A DNA stretch of 64,000 bases, taken from an uncultured Gammaproteobacteria bacterium (lineage in GTDB: Bacteria > Pseudomonadota > Gammaproteobacteria > HK1). Under the pieces are notes generated by a model. The model made no database searches, was not told the DNA's origin, and saw only the letters and a list, made by a program, of their open reading frames with translations. The position numbers and the translations under genes were made by a program. Every line of letters starts with the position of its first letter. The first letter of the stretch is position 1. The DNA is taken from positions 3,029,001-3,093,000 of the forward strand of contig OY282353.1 in the NCBI GenBank assembly GCA_958295465.1, given 5' to 3'. Of the stretch, positions 17,262 through 24,974 are shown piece by piece.

Positions 17262-18344
17262 TCAATGGTCGCGGATGCGGGCGCGGAAATCGCGCTCGCT
17301 GTCGCAGGTGAACGCCGCCGCGACGATGACGACCTCGGGCGATTCGGCGAATCCGGGCACGTCGGCCGGGAAATCCTCCGAAAATCCGATGCCCCGCGAC
17401 GACAGCATCGCGCGCACCATCCCGGCACGGCCTTCCGCCCGGCCTTCCATCCGGCCTTCTTCCCGGCCTTCCGTCCGGCCTTCCGTCCGGCCTTCCGTCC
17501 GACCTTCCATCCGGCCTTCCGCCCGGCCTTCCGTCCGACCTTCCATCCGGCTCTGGCCGCGCAGGGAACGCAGCATCGGATCGTCGTCCGGTCCCGTCCC
17601 TTCTCGCGCCCCCAACGCCGACCCCACCCGTTCCAGCACCTCACACGTCGGCGCCGAACGCACCCGCTCGTTGAACGCCACGTGCAACTCCTCCGCACTC
17701 CACCCCGGAAACGCCCGGCTCTCCGGCGACTCCCGGTACACGTCCCCTTCCAGCACGTGAATCGTCAGCCCCGCGCGCCGGCGCTTCGGTCGGCTCGCCG
17801 CCCGATAGTTCGGCACCTCCACCCACACCTCCGGGAACCCCCACGCCTCGTACAGCCGCAGCTTCCCCCGGTACACGTCCGTGGTGTGGTCCACCTCCAG
17901 CACCAGGTCCGGCAAGTCGTGCTCCCCCACCTCCATCGCCACCGCCCCCGGCAACCGCGCCCGACCGGGATGCAGGTACACCGACTGGTCCGCCTGCAAG
18001 ATGCGCCACGCCAAGCCCCCCTCGTTGCGCACCATCAGGTCCATCGAGCCGTAGCAGGTGATGGGCGAGCCGCGCACCTGGGCGATGCGCTCCACCAGAC
18101 TCGGCAACGCGCCCCCCGGCTTCTCGTGGTAGGGGCTGTTGGGCTCGCAGACCCAGGCGGTCTCGGTGGCGCCGTCCCAGAACTCAAGCCGCCCGTCGTG
18201 GAGTTCGAGCTCCTCGCGGGGCAGGCGGACGGGCTTGCAGCCGGGGAACGCCAGCTCGGAGGAGGGCGGATAGCTCACTAGCGATTCGCGCGGGCGCCGC
18301 GGCGCCTCGTCCGTGCCGGCTTCGATGCGTTCGAGGAGGGCCAT
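17262..18344 (-). CDS. Uma2-like (DUF820) PD-(D/E)XK-type protein, long paralogue
   Basis: This is a 360-residue protein. Residues ~50-210 match the Uma2/DUF820 restriction-nuclease-like fold: an N-terminal strand region ending ATETAWVCEPNSPYHE, then HDLPDLVLEVDHTTD and RGKLRLYEAWGFPEVWVEVP, with the Asp and Glu/Lys positions expected for the active site. After about residue 275 stands a run of ten tetrapeptides of type (M/T/A/E)EGR, followed by a short conserved C-terminus. The close paralogue at 25935-26921 has only two such units. Uma2 proteins are abundant and mostly uncharacterised; nuclease activity is inferred from fold. The family often expands in mobile-rich genomes. Confidence 0.85.
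   Translation of the reverse strand: MALLERIEAGTDEAPRRPRESLVSYPPSSELAFPGCKPVRLPREELELHDGRLEFWDGATETAWVCEPNSPYHEKPGGALPSLVERIAQVRGSPITCYGSMDLMVRNEGGLAWRILQADQSVYLHPGRARLPGAVAMEVGEHDLPDLVLEVDHTTDVYRGKLRLYEAWGFPEVWVEVPNYRAASRPKRRRAGLTIHVLEGDVYRESPESRAFPGWSAEELHVAFNERVRSAPTCEVLERVGSALGAREGTGPDDDPMLRSLRGQSRMEGRTEGRAEGRMEGRTEGRTEGRTEGREEGRMEGRAEGRAGMVRAMLSSRGIGFSEDFPADVPGFAESPEVVIVAAAFTCDSERDFRARIRDH
17429..17551 (-). repeat. 12-bp tandem repeat in uma2-A (about 10 units)
   Basis: On the + strand the unit reads ccggccttccNt with variation at one or two positions, encoding xEGR on the minus strand. Ten units are present here against two in the paralogue, an exact 96-base (32-residue) difference in gene length. 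Units are in frame, so copy number can change without frame loss. Confidence 0.9.
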
Positions 18345-18435
18345 GGCGTCGTCCCGTGTCGGTGGAGGGGGGGAAAAGTGTCGGGTTTCGCGGCTTCGCG
18401 ATCAACCTTCGCCGGGATTGCGGTCGTGTGCCGGC

Positions 18436-20037
18436 AGTCTTTTCCAATACGAAGATGAGCCTGAAGGGAGAGAGGTAGAAGGAGCGGTAGGCGGAGTTGG
18501 GTGAGTGAATGGAAGGGGGATGTTGAAGGGCACGAAGGACCTGTGCAAGCCCTGAGCGGTCCCCTGCTCGGGTGCTGAGGGGGGGACGATGGGACAGGGG
18601 AGGCGTTGGGGAGAGTGGAGTGGCAACAGAGGGGGCCACCGCCCGGATGAGGCCGGACGGTGGATTGTGCGGGTGGTGTGGAGGGTCAGGCCGCGTCGCG
18701 CCAAGCGCGCCCGATGGTGCGGAACAGGGCGTCGCGGGCATCGTTGAGCGCGTGGGCGGCCTCGAGGTCACTGACGGCGTGGGCGAGGGCGTCGAGTTGG
18801 TCGAAGGTGACGCCGGGGTTGAGGAAGCGCTCGGCGTTGTCGAGGGACTTGAGCTTGTCGTAGGGGGTCATCACGTCGCTGTCGCGGTAGCGCTTCGTGA
18901 CCCGCCCCTTGTCGTCGAGTGTGTCGGCGGGGAACAGGCAGGGGCGGTGGGTGTTGAGGAAGGGCGAGAGCACGTGCTGGGTGAACTCGTTGACCACAGG
19001 TGCGAGACGGCGCGGGATGTGGCCGTGGCCGAGGTGCTTGCGCACCACGCTGGCGTTCTTGCTCTCGGCGAGGGCGTTGTCGTTGCAGTGGCGGGGGCGG
19101 GATTTGGTGAACGTCCCGATGCGCAGCTTGTTGAGCAGGGCGGCGACGCGGTGGTTGATGTACTCGGAACCGTTGTCGGCGTGAATGCCCTGAATCACGA
19201 AGGGAAACGCCTTGATGAGCCCTTCGAGCACCGGCAGCAGGAAGCGCTCGGAGATGGCCTCCACGGTCCCCACGAACTGGAACTGGGTCACCTCATCGAC
19301 CGCGTTGATGTGGTAGACGCCCTTGGCGCCGTCCTGGTCGCCCTGGTGCACGGTATCGACGCGCACATAGCCGGGTTGGCCGTCAGGCTGGGGCTTGCGC
19401 CGTTGCCCGATGGTGCGGTGTGTCGCCTGGGTCTTGGCCACCACCGTGCGCCGGCGCCGATACGTCACCGACCGGCGCAGATTGTACAAGTGACCGTTCG
19501 ACAGCCCCGCCAAACGCTCGAATCGCTCATCGCCGAACACCGCATACTGACGCCGCATCAGCGCCCGCGTCGCCGGCCCCGACATCTGGCCCAACACCGC
19601 GTCCACCGCCGCCAGTTGCCGAATGTCGGCCCGCGTGTAGCGCCGCTCGAAGGGGCACGCCGGAGCGCCACCGCGCCGGTCCTCGATGCGCCCGGTCTCG
19701 CGATGCTGGCCTATCAGCCGGGTCAGTTGCGCCCTCGACAGCCCTGTCACCTTCGCCAAGTAGCGCCTGACCAGCCCCTTGTCCGACTTGCCGAGCCGCT
19801 CGTAGCCCAACCGCACCAGCGCCCGGCGCACGAACTCGTAGACGGACTCCCGGTCGGCTCCCGTGAAGTCCACCGCCTCGCTGCCCTCGACGAAGGCACG
19901 CACCTGGTCCAGCGTCCGGACCCGTTCGGTCTGTAGCGTCACGATCATCCTCCGATGATCCCAGACCCCGCGCTACAGGCTCACTTCTCGTTGGATTCAC
20001 ACCCTCCCTTCAGGCTCATCTCTCGTTGGACAAGACT
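18436..20037 (-). mobile_element. complete insertion sequence with 5-bp target duplication
   Basis: Both ends carry an inverted repeat of about 33 bp beginning AGTCTTNTCCAA and continuing to GATGAGCCTGAAGGGAG. The element is bounded by CCGGC at 18431-18435 and again at 20038-20042. The uninterrupted site, with a single CCGGC, is present at 27007-27011 in the duplicated block. Size is 1602 bp with one transposase gene. A second shorter copy of the terminal motif lies inside the right end near 19976-19995. Confidence 0.95.
18686..19948 (-). CDS. integrase-core (rve) DDE transposase
   Basis: This 420-residue transposase fills the IS. The N-terminus has a helix-turn-helix (VTGLSRAQLTRLIGQH) and the core has RVDTVHQGD (first Asp), GIHADNGSEYIN (second Asp) and NDNALAESKNA (Glu) of the rve/DDE fold. 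The C-terminus ends MTPYDKLKSL and a short helical tail. It resembles IS481-like or unclassified integrase-type transposases; I do not fix the family. The reading frame is intact and the ends are intact, so this IS may be active. The start ATG at 19948 follows a short untranslated right end. Confidence 0.9.
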   Translation of the reverse strand: MIVTLQTERVRTLDQVRAFVEGSEAVDFTGADRESVYEFVRRALVRLGYERLGKSDKGLVRRYLAKVTGLSRAQLTRLIGQHRETGRIEDRRGGAPACPFERRYTRADIRQLAAVDAVLGQMSGPATRALMRRQYAVFGDERFERLAGLSNGHLYNLRRSVTYRRRRTVVAKTQATHRTIGQRRKPQPDGQPGYVRVDTVHQGDQDGAKGVYHINAVDEVTQFQFVGTVEAISERFLLPVLEGLIKAFPFVIQGIHADNGSEYINHRVAALLNKLRIGTFTKSRPRHCNDNALAESKNASVVRKHLGHGHIPRRLAPVVNEFTQHVLSPFLNTHRPCLFPADTLDDKGRVTKRYRDSDVMTPYDKLKSLDNAERFLNPGVTFDQLDALAHAVSDLEAAHALNDARDALFRTIGRAWRDAA

Positions 20038-20380
20038 CCGGCGTGCGCCGGGTGAGTGATTCGTGGGAACCTGCCCGATCACGTCGATCCGGGGGTAGCC
20101 ATCCATGCGAAGGCTGCGCTCGACCGGCTCTTTGCCGGCGCGACGCCCGATGACCGCCCCCGCGCGGCGGCCTGGGCCGCCGTTCTCCGCCGGCTCTGCG
20201 TGGTCTCGGGCGGCCCCGGCACCGGCAAGACCACCACCGCGGCGGCGATCGTGGCCCTGCTCGTCGAGCTGGGGCTCGCCGCCCCCGAGCGGATCGCGCT
20301 TGCGGCCCCGACCGGCAAGGCGGCGGCCCGACTCCAGGAGGCGGTGCGCGGCAGCGCCAGGTGCTTCTGTCCCGGGCACA
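20038..20380 (+). pseudogene. internally deleted recD fragment
   Basis: The sequence matches the leader and first codons of the recD gene (27007-27080) and then jumps to the Walker A region (27666-27920), leaving out about 585 bases. The retained part encodes RLCVVSGGPGTGKTTTAAA and continues to LQEAVRG, after which a one-base deletion and a junction to vapC sequence end the similarity near 20380. This is the right-hand remainder of the duplicated uma2-recD block. Confidence 0.88.
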
Positions 20381-20580
20381 AGCTGGGACGAAGTGACCGA
20401 AGTACTCGCCGTTCGAGCCCGGGCCGATGCGCTGCTGGCGCGGCACCCGTTACGGGCCGCCGACGCAGGCCAGCTCGGCGCCGCGCTACTGGTTCGGGAA
20501 GAGCCCGCGGATGCGCTCACGTTCGTCTGTCTCGACCGGCGGCTTTCATTGGCGGCGGAACGGGAAGGTCTCCGGGTGAC
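20380..20580 (+). pseudogene. vapC copy 2, 3' part
   Basis: About 200 bases match vapC positions 9745-9945 (reading WDEVTEVLAVRARADALLAR, the AADAGQLGAALL helix and VCLDRRLSLAAEREGLRV). Together with 16698-17131 this completes vapBC copy 2 except for roughly 76 bases lost at the insertion point. It starts directly at the recD junction. Confidence 0.88.
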
Positions 20581-20627
20581 TACACCCGCATGTGATACCC
20601 GTGCAGGCGAAGGATGCAAACGCGGGC

Positions 20628-20801
20628 CTACCCGTGGGACAGATCCCCGCCGATGACATCGCCGAGCCGGCCCTCCAGCCCTTCGAACGCGAGATCGTGT
20701 TCGGACATGCGCCGGCCTTTCCGGGCGAGCCTGATCTGCTTGCCCAAGAGGATCAACGCTTCCCTGATGAGGCGCGAATAGGTGCGTGGCTTGCTTGCCA
20801 T
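20628..20801 (-). pseudogene. fragment of an XRE/HipB-like regulator
   Basis: The first ~35 residues from ATG 20801 (MASKPRTYSRLIREALILLG, then KQIRLARKGRRMSEHDLA) match the N-terminus of HipB-type XRE antitoxins up to the middle of the helix-turn-helix. After that the sequence is unrelated. It is probably a remnant and lacks its recognition helix. No hipA lies next to it; a HipA-like gene is 3.3 kb downstream. Confidence 0.55.
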
Positions 20802-21000
20802 GTGACCGGAATTGACCGTTGTACAGGTCATTGAATATTCGTGACCGCTTCACGAGTCAATCGATCGGGGAGGTATCGATGCTTACCCCTGACGGATACC
20901 TTGTCCGCCTGGGCGGAAGGACTCGCGGCCGTCGAAGCTCCCATTCGAGCCGCCGATCGGCTCGTCATTCTTCGGCATTGTCCTGGGCAGGTATGGCCGA

Positions 21001-21040
21001 TGCGGTAGTCATCGTGACCGGTTTGGTCCCCAAGTGCGGA
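21001..21040 (-). pseudogene. start-only relic of the Phd-type antitoxin with its operator
   Basis: Read on the minus strand, an operator-like ggtcc-N8-ggacc sequence is followed by ggtcacgATGACTACCGCATC, the same as the antitoxin start at 16698, after which similarity ends at the fifth codon. It is therefore the promoter end of a third vapBC copy. Confidence 0.65.
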
Positions 21041-21166
21041 CCGGGCAAGCCACGACCGCCGCCACGACAGGGGCGGATTCCGGCTACCATGAGTTTCGGG
21101 GCTCGGGGTTGCCTTGGCGACTTCCGCGGGGCATCGAGAGAGAGATGGGAGTGATTGGGAGTGACC

Positions 21167-23176
21167 ATGCGCCGAATCGTCTGGGCCGTGCTGCTCCTCG
21201 CGGCATCGTCATCGGTGGCCGCGGATTTCGCCGCGGGGTGGGAGGCATACATTCGAGGCGACTACGCGACGGCGTTGCGTGAATGGCGTCCGCTGGCCGA
21301 GCAGGGAGACGCGGAAGCCCAGTACAACCTGGGAGTCATGTACGCCAACGGCAGGGGCGTTCCCGAGGACGACCGCCAAGCCGTGTTCTGGTACCGCAAG
21401 GCCGCCGAGCAGGGACACGCGAAAGCCCAGTACAGCCTGGGAGTCAGGTACGACAACGGCAGGGGCGTTCCCGAGGACTACGGCCAAGCCGCGTTCTGGT
21501 ACCGCAAGGCCGCCGAGCAGGGACACGCGAAAGCCCAGTACAACCTGGGAGTCATGTACGACAACGGCGAGGGCGTTCCCGAGGACGACCGCCAAGCCGT
21601 GTTCTGGTACCGCAAGGCCGCCGAGCAGGGAGACGCGAAAGCCCAGTACAGCCTGGGAGTCAGGTACGACAACGGCAGGGGCGTTCCCGAGGACTACGGC
21701 CAAGCCGCGTTCTGGTACCGCAAGGCCGCCGAGCAGGGACACGCGAAAGCCCAGTACAACCTGGGAGTCATGTACGCCAACGGCGAGGGCGTTCCCGAGG
21801 ACGACCGCCAAGCCGCGTTCTGGTACCGCAAGGCTGCCGAGCAGGGAGACGCGGCAGCCCAGTACAACCTGGGAGTCATGTACGCCAACGGCGAGGGCGT
21901 TCCCGAGGACGACCGCCAAGCCGTGTTCTGGTACCGCAAGGCCGCCGAGCAGGGAGACGCGAAAGCCCAGTACAACCTGGGAGTCAGGTACGACAACGGC
22001 AGGGGCGTTCCCGAGGACGACCGCCAAGCCGTGTTCTGGTGGCGCAAGGCCGCCGGGCAGGGACACGCGAAAGCCCAGTACAACCTGGGAGTCATGTACG
22101 CCAACGGCGAGGGCGTTCCCGAGGACGACGTTCAAGCCTATGCCTGGACCAATCTCTCCGCTGCACAAGGCGACGAATTTGCGGAACAAGCCCGGACCGC
22201 CCTCCGGCAACGCATGACCCCGGCCCAGATAGCCGATGCCCAGAAGCTCAGCCGTGAGCTTGCCGCGCGGATCGCGGAGGGCCACAGCGAGCCGGCACTG
22301 GCCCCCATCACCGGCGACCCCGTTCGTCCTCCCGATCCATCCCGCGATACCGTACGCCAAGCGCAAACGTATCTTGCCCTGCTCGGTTACGACCCCGGAC
22401 CGGTGGACGGGCAGCCCGGCAGACGCACGACGGCCGCGGTGCGGCGGTTTCAGCAGGACCTCGGCATGACCCCGACCGGACGGATCTCCGAGGAGCTTCT
22501 GGCCTTGCTCAAGGCGGCGGCTGCCGCCCGGCAGAAAGAGCCGGCCGAACCCGTGGGCAGCGGCAGCGGATTCCTGGTCAGCGGCGACGGCGAGATCGTG
22601 ACCAACCATCACGTCGTCGATGGCTGCGCAAGGGTGAGCGTGGGCCGCGCGGGCACGTCGCACGACGCCACGGTACGAGCGGTGGACGCCGCCGCCGATC
22701 TGGCGCTGCTCAAGGCGCCGCCCGACACCGGTGAGGCAGCCACGTTCAGCGAGTCACCCCGCGCCAGTCTCGGCGAGGCGGTGACGGTGGCGGGATACCC
22801 CTTGCACGGGCTCCTGTCGAGGGAGTTCAACGTGACGAGCGGCAACGTCAGCGCCCTTGCCGGCCTCGGTGACGACGCGAAGCGGCTCCAGATCACCGCG
22901 CCGGTACAGCGAGGCAACAGCGGCGGGCCGCTGCTCGATGGTGCGGGAAACGTCATCGGCGTGGTGGTGAGCAAGCTCGACGCCGTCCGCGCCGCGAAGC
23001 TGACCGGCGACATTCCGCAGAACGTCAACTTCGCGATCAAGGGCGCGTTGGTGCGCGGCTTCCTCGACATCCACGGCGTCGCTTACCGCCGGCGGCCGTC
23101 GGACGCGAAGCTCGCCCCGGAACGACTCGCGGAGTTGGCGCGCGGCTTCACCGTCGCGGTGCATTGCTGGAAGTAG
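21167..23176 (+). CDS. exported Sel1-repeat, peptidoglycan-binding-like, trypsin-like serine protease
   Basis: This is a 669-residue secreted protein. Residues 1-19 are a signal peptide (MRRIVWAVLLLAASSSVAA). Eight Sel1-like repeats of 36 residues (AKAQYNLGVMYANGEGVPED type) span about 40-330 and are almost identical at DNA level (108-bp period). A PG_binding_1-like domain (TYLALLGYDPGPVDGQPGRR) lies near 395-450. A trypsin-like domain follows with triad residues in TNHHVVDG (His ~480), AADLALLK (Asp) and GNSGGPLL (Ser ~584). I chose ATG 21167 because the signal peptide starts there. It probably acts in the periplasm in envelope proteolysis. The near-identical repeats suggest recent expansion or gene conversion. 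Confidence 0.9.
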   Translation: MRRIVWAVLLLAASSSVAADFAAGWEAYIRGDYATALREWRPLAEQGDAEAQYNLGVMYANGRGVPEDDRQAVFWYRKAAEQGHAKAQYSLGVRYDNGRGVPEDYGQAAFWYRKAAEQGHAKAQYNLGVMYDNGEGVPEDDRQAVFWYRKAAEQGDAKAQYSLGVRYDNGRGVPEDYGQAAFWYRKAAEQGHAKAQYNLGVMYANGEGVPEDDRQAAFWYRKAAEQGDAAAQYNLGVMYANGEGVPEDDRQAVFWYRKAAEQGDAKAQYNLGVRYDNGRGVPEDDRQAVFWWRKAAGQGHAKAQYNLGVMYANGEGVPEDDVQAYAWTNLSAAQGDEFAEQARTALRQRMTPAQIADAQKLSRELAARIAEGHSEPALAPITGDPVRPPDPSRDTVRQAQTYLALLGYDPGPVDGQPGRRTTAAVRRFQQDLGMTPTGRISEELLALLKAAAAARQKEPAEPVGSGSGFLVSGDGEIVTNHHVVDGCARVSVGRAGTSHDATVRAVDAAADLALLKAPPDTGEAATFSESPRASLGEAVTVAGYPLHGLLSREFNVTSGNVSALAGLGDDAKRLQITAPVQRGNSGGPLLDGAGNVIGVVVSKLDAVRAAKLTGDIPQNVNFAIKGALVRGFLDIHGVAYRRRPSDAKLAPERLAELARGFTVAVHCWK

Positions 23177-23236
23177 GCGCCGACGCCCTCGGCCGACACG
23201 GCACGATGCACCTCAGTGAATGACGAGGAGGGAGAT

Positions 23237-23643
23237 ATGCAGTACCAAATGGCGCTATCCTTCGCCGGCGAGCAGCGCGAATACGTTGAGGAGGTAGCGA
23301 AGGGAAAGGAGCATTCGAGTTTGAAACGCAGTGGTCCAAGGCGAGTGATACGGCTATTTATACTTACAACTACCCTGATTCGATTAACGGTGTCGCACTG
23401 GCTCGTGAATGTACATCGATAGCAGATGTAGTGGATGCAAAGTCTCTTGATTACATTTCGCGTACCCGAATTCTGAAAATCGAGGAGATCGTCGTACTAC
23501 GAAATATTCATGGCTTCTACGCCGCTCTACAAGTGCTGGGTATCAAGAAAAACACACGACCGGACGCTGCCAAGAATGAGCTCCGATTCCGATATGCCAT
23601 TCAAATTAATAGATCAGACAGTTTCGCCGATTTCTCCTGGTAA
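23237..23643 (+). pseudogene. remnant of a TIR-domain gene, internally deleted
   Basis: A good ribosome site (GGAGGGA) and ATG at 23237 begin MQYQMALSFAGEQREYVEEVAKG, the typical first strand and helix of bacterial TIR domains. After ~22 codons the frame shifts by one base, and from about 23300 a different, uninterrupted frame gives ~110 residues (containing FETQWSKASDTAIYTYNYPD and ending YAIQINRSDSFADFSW). These look like the C-terminus of a larger protein. The region is AT-rich. I infer a TIR effector gene that lost its middle. Confidence 0.65.
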
Positions 23644-23713
23644 ATACAGCGTGATCTTATTTATCCAATCTTATCAGGTCACTCCATTTCCATGAAATCA
23701 CCGGATTACAAAT

Positions 23714-24001
23714 TTGGAGGGCACGATAAAGCGATCCCTGACCATTGACTATGGCGATGATGTATTGCTGGCACCGGGCATGTCCCCGGAACAGTTCTAC
23801 ACAGTTCTACAAAGAGGGAAGATTCTCATGGCAGTGAAGCTGTACGAGATGGGCCGATTGTCCACGGGCGCCGCCGCGGAGTTGGCGGATATCTCCAAGC
23901 TGTTGTTCCTGACCAGATTGGCTGATTACGGTGTCGACACCTTCGATCTGTCGGCGGACGAGCTTCGGAGAGATATCGCAAGTGCGCGACGTCATCTGTA
24001 A
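23714..24001 (+). CDS. UPF0175-family protein, antitoxin-like
   Basis: This protein of about 90 residues has the UPF0175 core AVKLYEMGRLSTGAAAELADIS followed by FLTRLADYGVDTFDLSADEL. The family is thought to be an antitoxin partner of PIN-like (DUF3368) proteins, but no PIN gene follows here. The start is odd: GGAGG at 23716-23720 is spaced for initiation at ATA 23726, in frame, while the nearest standard start is TTG 23714, which would overlap its own ribosome site. A G-to-A change in an original ATG would explain this. It precedes the HipA-like gene by 82 bases. Confidence 0.75.
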   Translation: MEGTIKRSLTIDYGDDVLLAPGMSPEQFYTVLQRGKILMAVKLYEMGRLSTGAAAELADISKLLFLTRLADYGVDTFDLSADELRRDIASARRHL

Positions 24002-24083
24002 TACGTCGCCACTGTAATACTTGCCATCAGGATTCTGATACCTCATCACACACCGCATTCATTGCAATTACTGCTCTCTCATC

Positions 24084-24974
24084 ATGTCCGAATCCTTTCA
24101 CATCGTCACGGTGCAGCCGCAATGGATACTCCATGATGAAGCCATGGGCACGAAGTCGAAATTCTGGTATCGGGAACCGAACGTCGAAGGAGAGCGGTTG
24201 TTCAAGTATGCGCAAGAAAACACGGGACAACATTGGGCAGAGAAGATAGCAGCGGAAGTGGCAGGTAAGCTTCGCACGTATCATGCCCGTGTCGAATTGG
24301 CGGAGTTCGAAGGTAAGCGCGGCACGGTGACCGAATCGTTTGCCCGAGAAGGACGGGAACTGCGACACGGCAACGAGATCCTGGCTATTACGGTCTCTGA
24401 CTACGATTCGCGTAAACGGTTCCATCAGTCGAAACACACGCTGGACAATATCTGGTCAGCGTTGGACAGGGTGTTCCCGCGGCGTGAATCTGCTAACCGT
24501 GCTAAACTCCTGTTCGCTGACTATCTGTCGCTGGACGCCTTGATCGGGAACACTGATCGGCATCATGAAAACTGGGGACTTCTCGTGCGCCGAGGCACGA
24601 ATGGATTCCGGGGATTTCTCGCTCCTTCCTTCGACCACGCGTCCTCACTGGGTCGCGAGCTCGTTGACGAGCGCCGCAACAGGTTTCTGGCCGAAGGTCG
24701 CGTCGAAAACTATTCGGAACGGGGGCGGGGCGGCATTTACTGGACCGTGGACGAAACACATGGGCCGAGTCCTGTCGAACTGGTACGACGAGCCGCGAGT
24801 CGCTGCCCGGAGTTGTTCCATCCGGCGCTGGCGAAGATGAGAGCGCTGCGGGAGGACGATCTCGATATGATCGTCGAGCGTGTACCCGTTGCCTGGATGT
24901 CTTCATCGGCCCGGGAGTTCGCTGTCGGCCTGATGAAATACAACCTCGATCAACTGAGGAGCATTCTCCAATGA
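24084..24974 (+). CDS. HipA-like kinase-domain protein, short form
   Basis: This 296-residue protein matches only the C-terminal kinase-like half of HipA. The catalytic and metal motifs DALIGNTDRHHENWG (near residue 150) and APSFDHASSLG (near 180) are present. The usual HipA N-terminal subdomain and Ser-containing Gly-rich loop are not recognisable. HipA toxins phosphorylate aminoacyl-tRNA synthetases; the target here is unknown. The stop overlaps the next gene by four bases (ATGA). Short HipT-type kinases work with separate partner proteins, so the coupled HIRAN-like protein may be that partner. There is no intact HipB nearby. Confidence 0.8.
   Translation: MSESFHIVTVQPQWILHDEAMGTKSKFWYREPNVEGERLFKYAQENTGQHWAEKIAAEVAGKLRTYHARVELAEFEGKRGTVTESFAREGRELRHGNEILAITVSDYDSRKRFHQSKHTLDNIWSALDRVFPRRESANRAKLLFADYLSLDALIGNTDRHHENWGLLVRRGTNGFRGFLAPSFDHASSLGRELVDERRNRFLAEGRVENYSERGRGGIYWTVDETHGPSPVELVRRAASRCPELFHPALAKMRALREDDLDMIVERVPVAWMSSSAREFAVGLMKYNLDQLRSILQ

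Larger units (their letters stand above)
17142..18435. repeat. large duplicated block, copy A (with uma2-A)
   Basis: Sequence from about 17142 to 18435 is co-linear with 25814-27011 (over 90% identical by eye), covering the whole uma2 gene and both flanks. Homology resumes after the IS at 20038-20380, matching 27007-27080 plus part of recD. The block is inserted in vapC. Confidence 0.88.
20581..21166. other. region of gene relics before the Sel1 protease
   Basis: This stretch holds the HipB-like fragment (20628-20801) and a vapB start relic (about 21001-21040), and otherwise nothing I recognise. Confidence 0.5.

Noticed and set aside
17131..18281. Extended frame from the vapBC-2 fusion across uma2-A on the + strand
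   Set aside because: Beyond 17131 it is antisense to uma2 and proline/histidine-rich; it is a chance continuation.
21209..22663. Minus-strand repetitive frame opposite the Sel1 protease
   Set aside because: It mirrors the 108-bp repeats; the sense strand has a signal peptide and catalytic triad.
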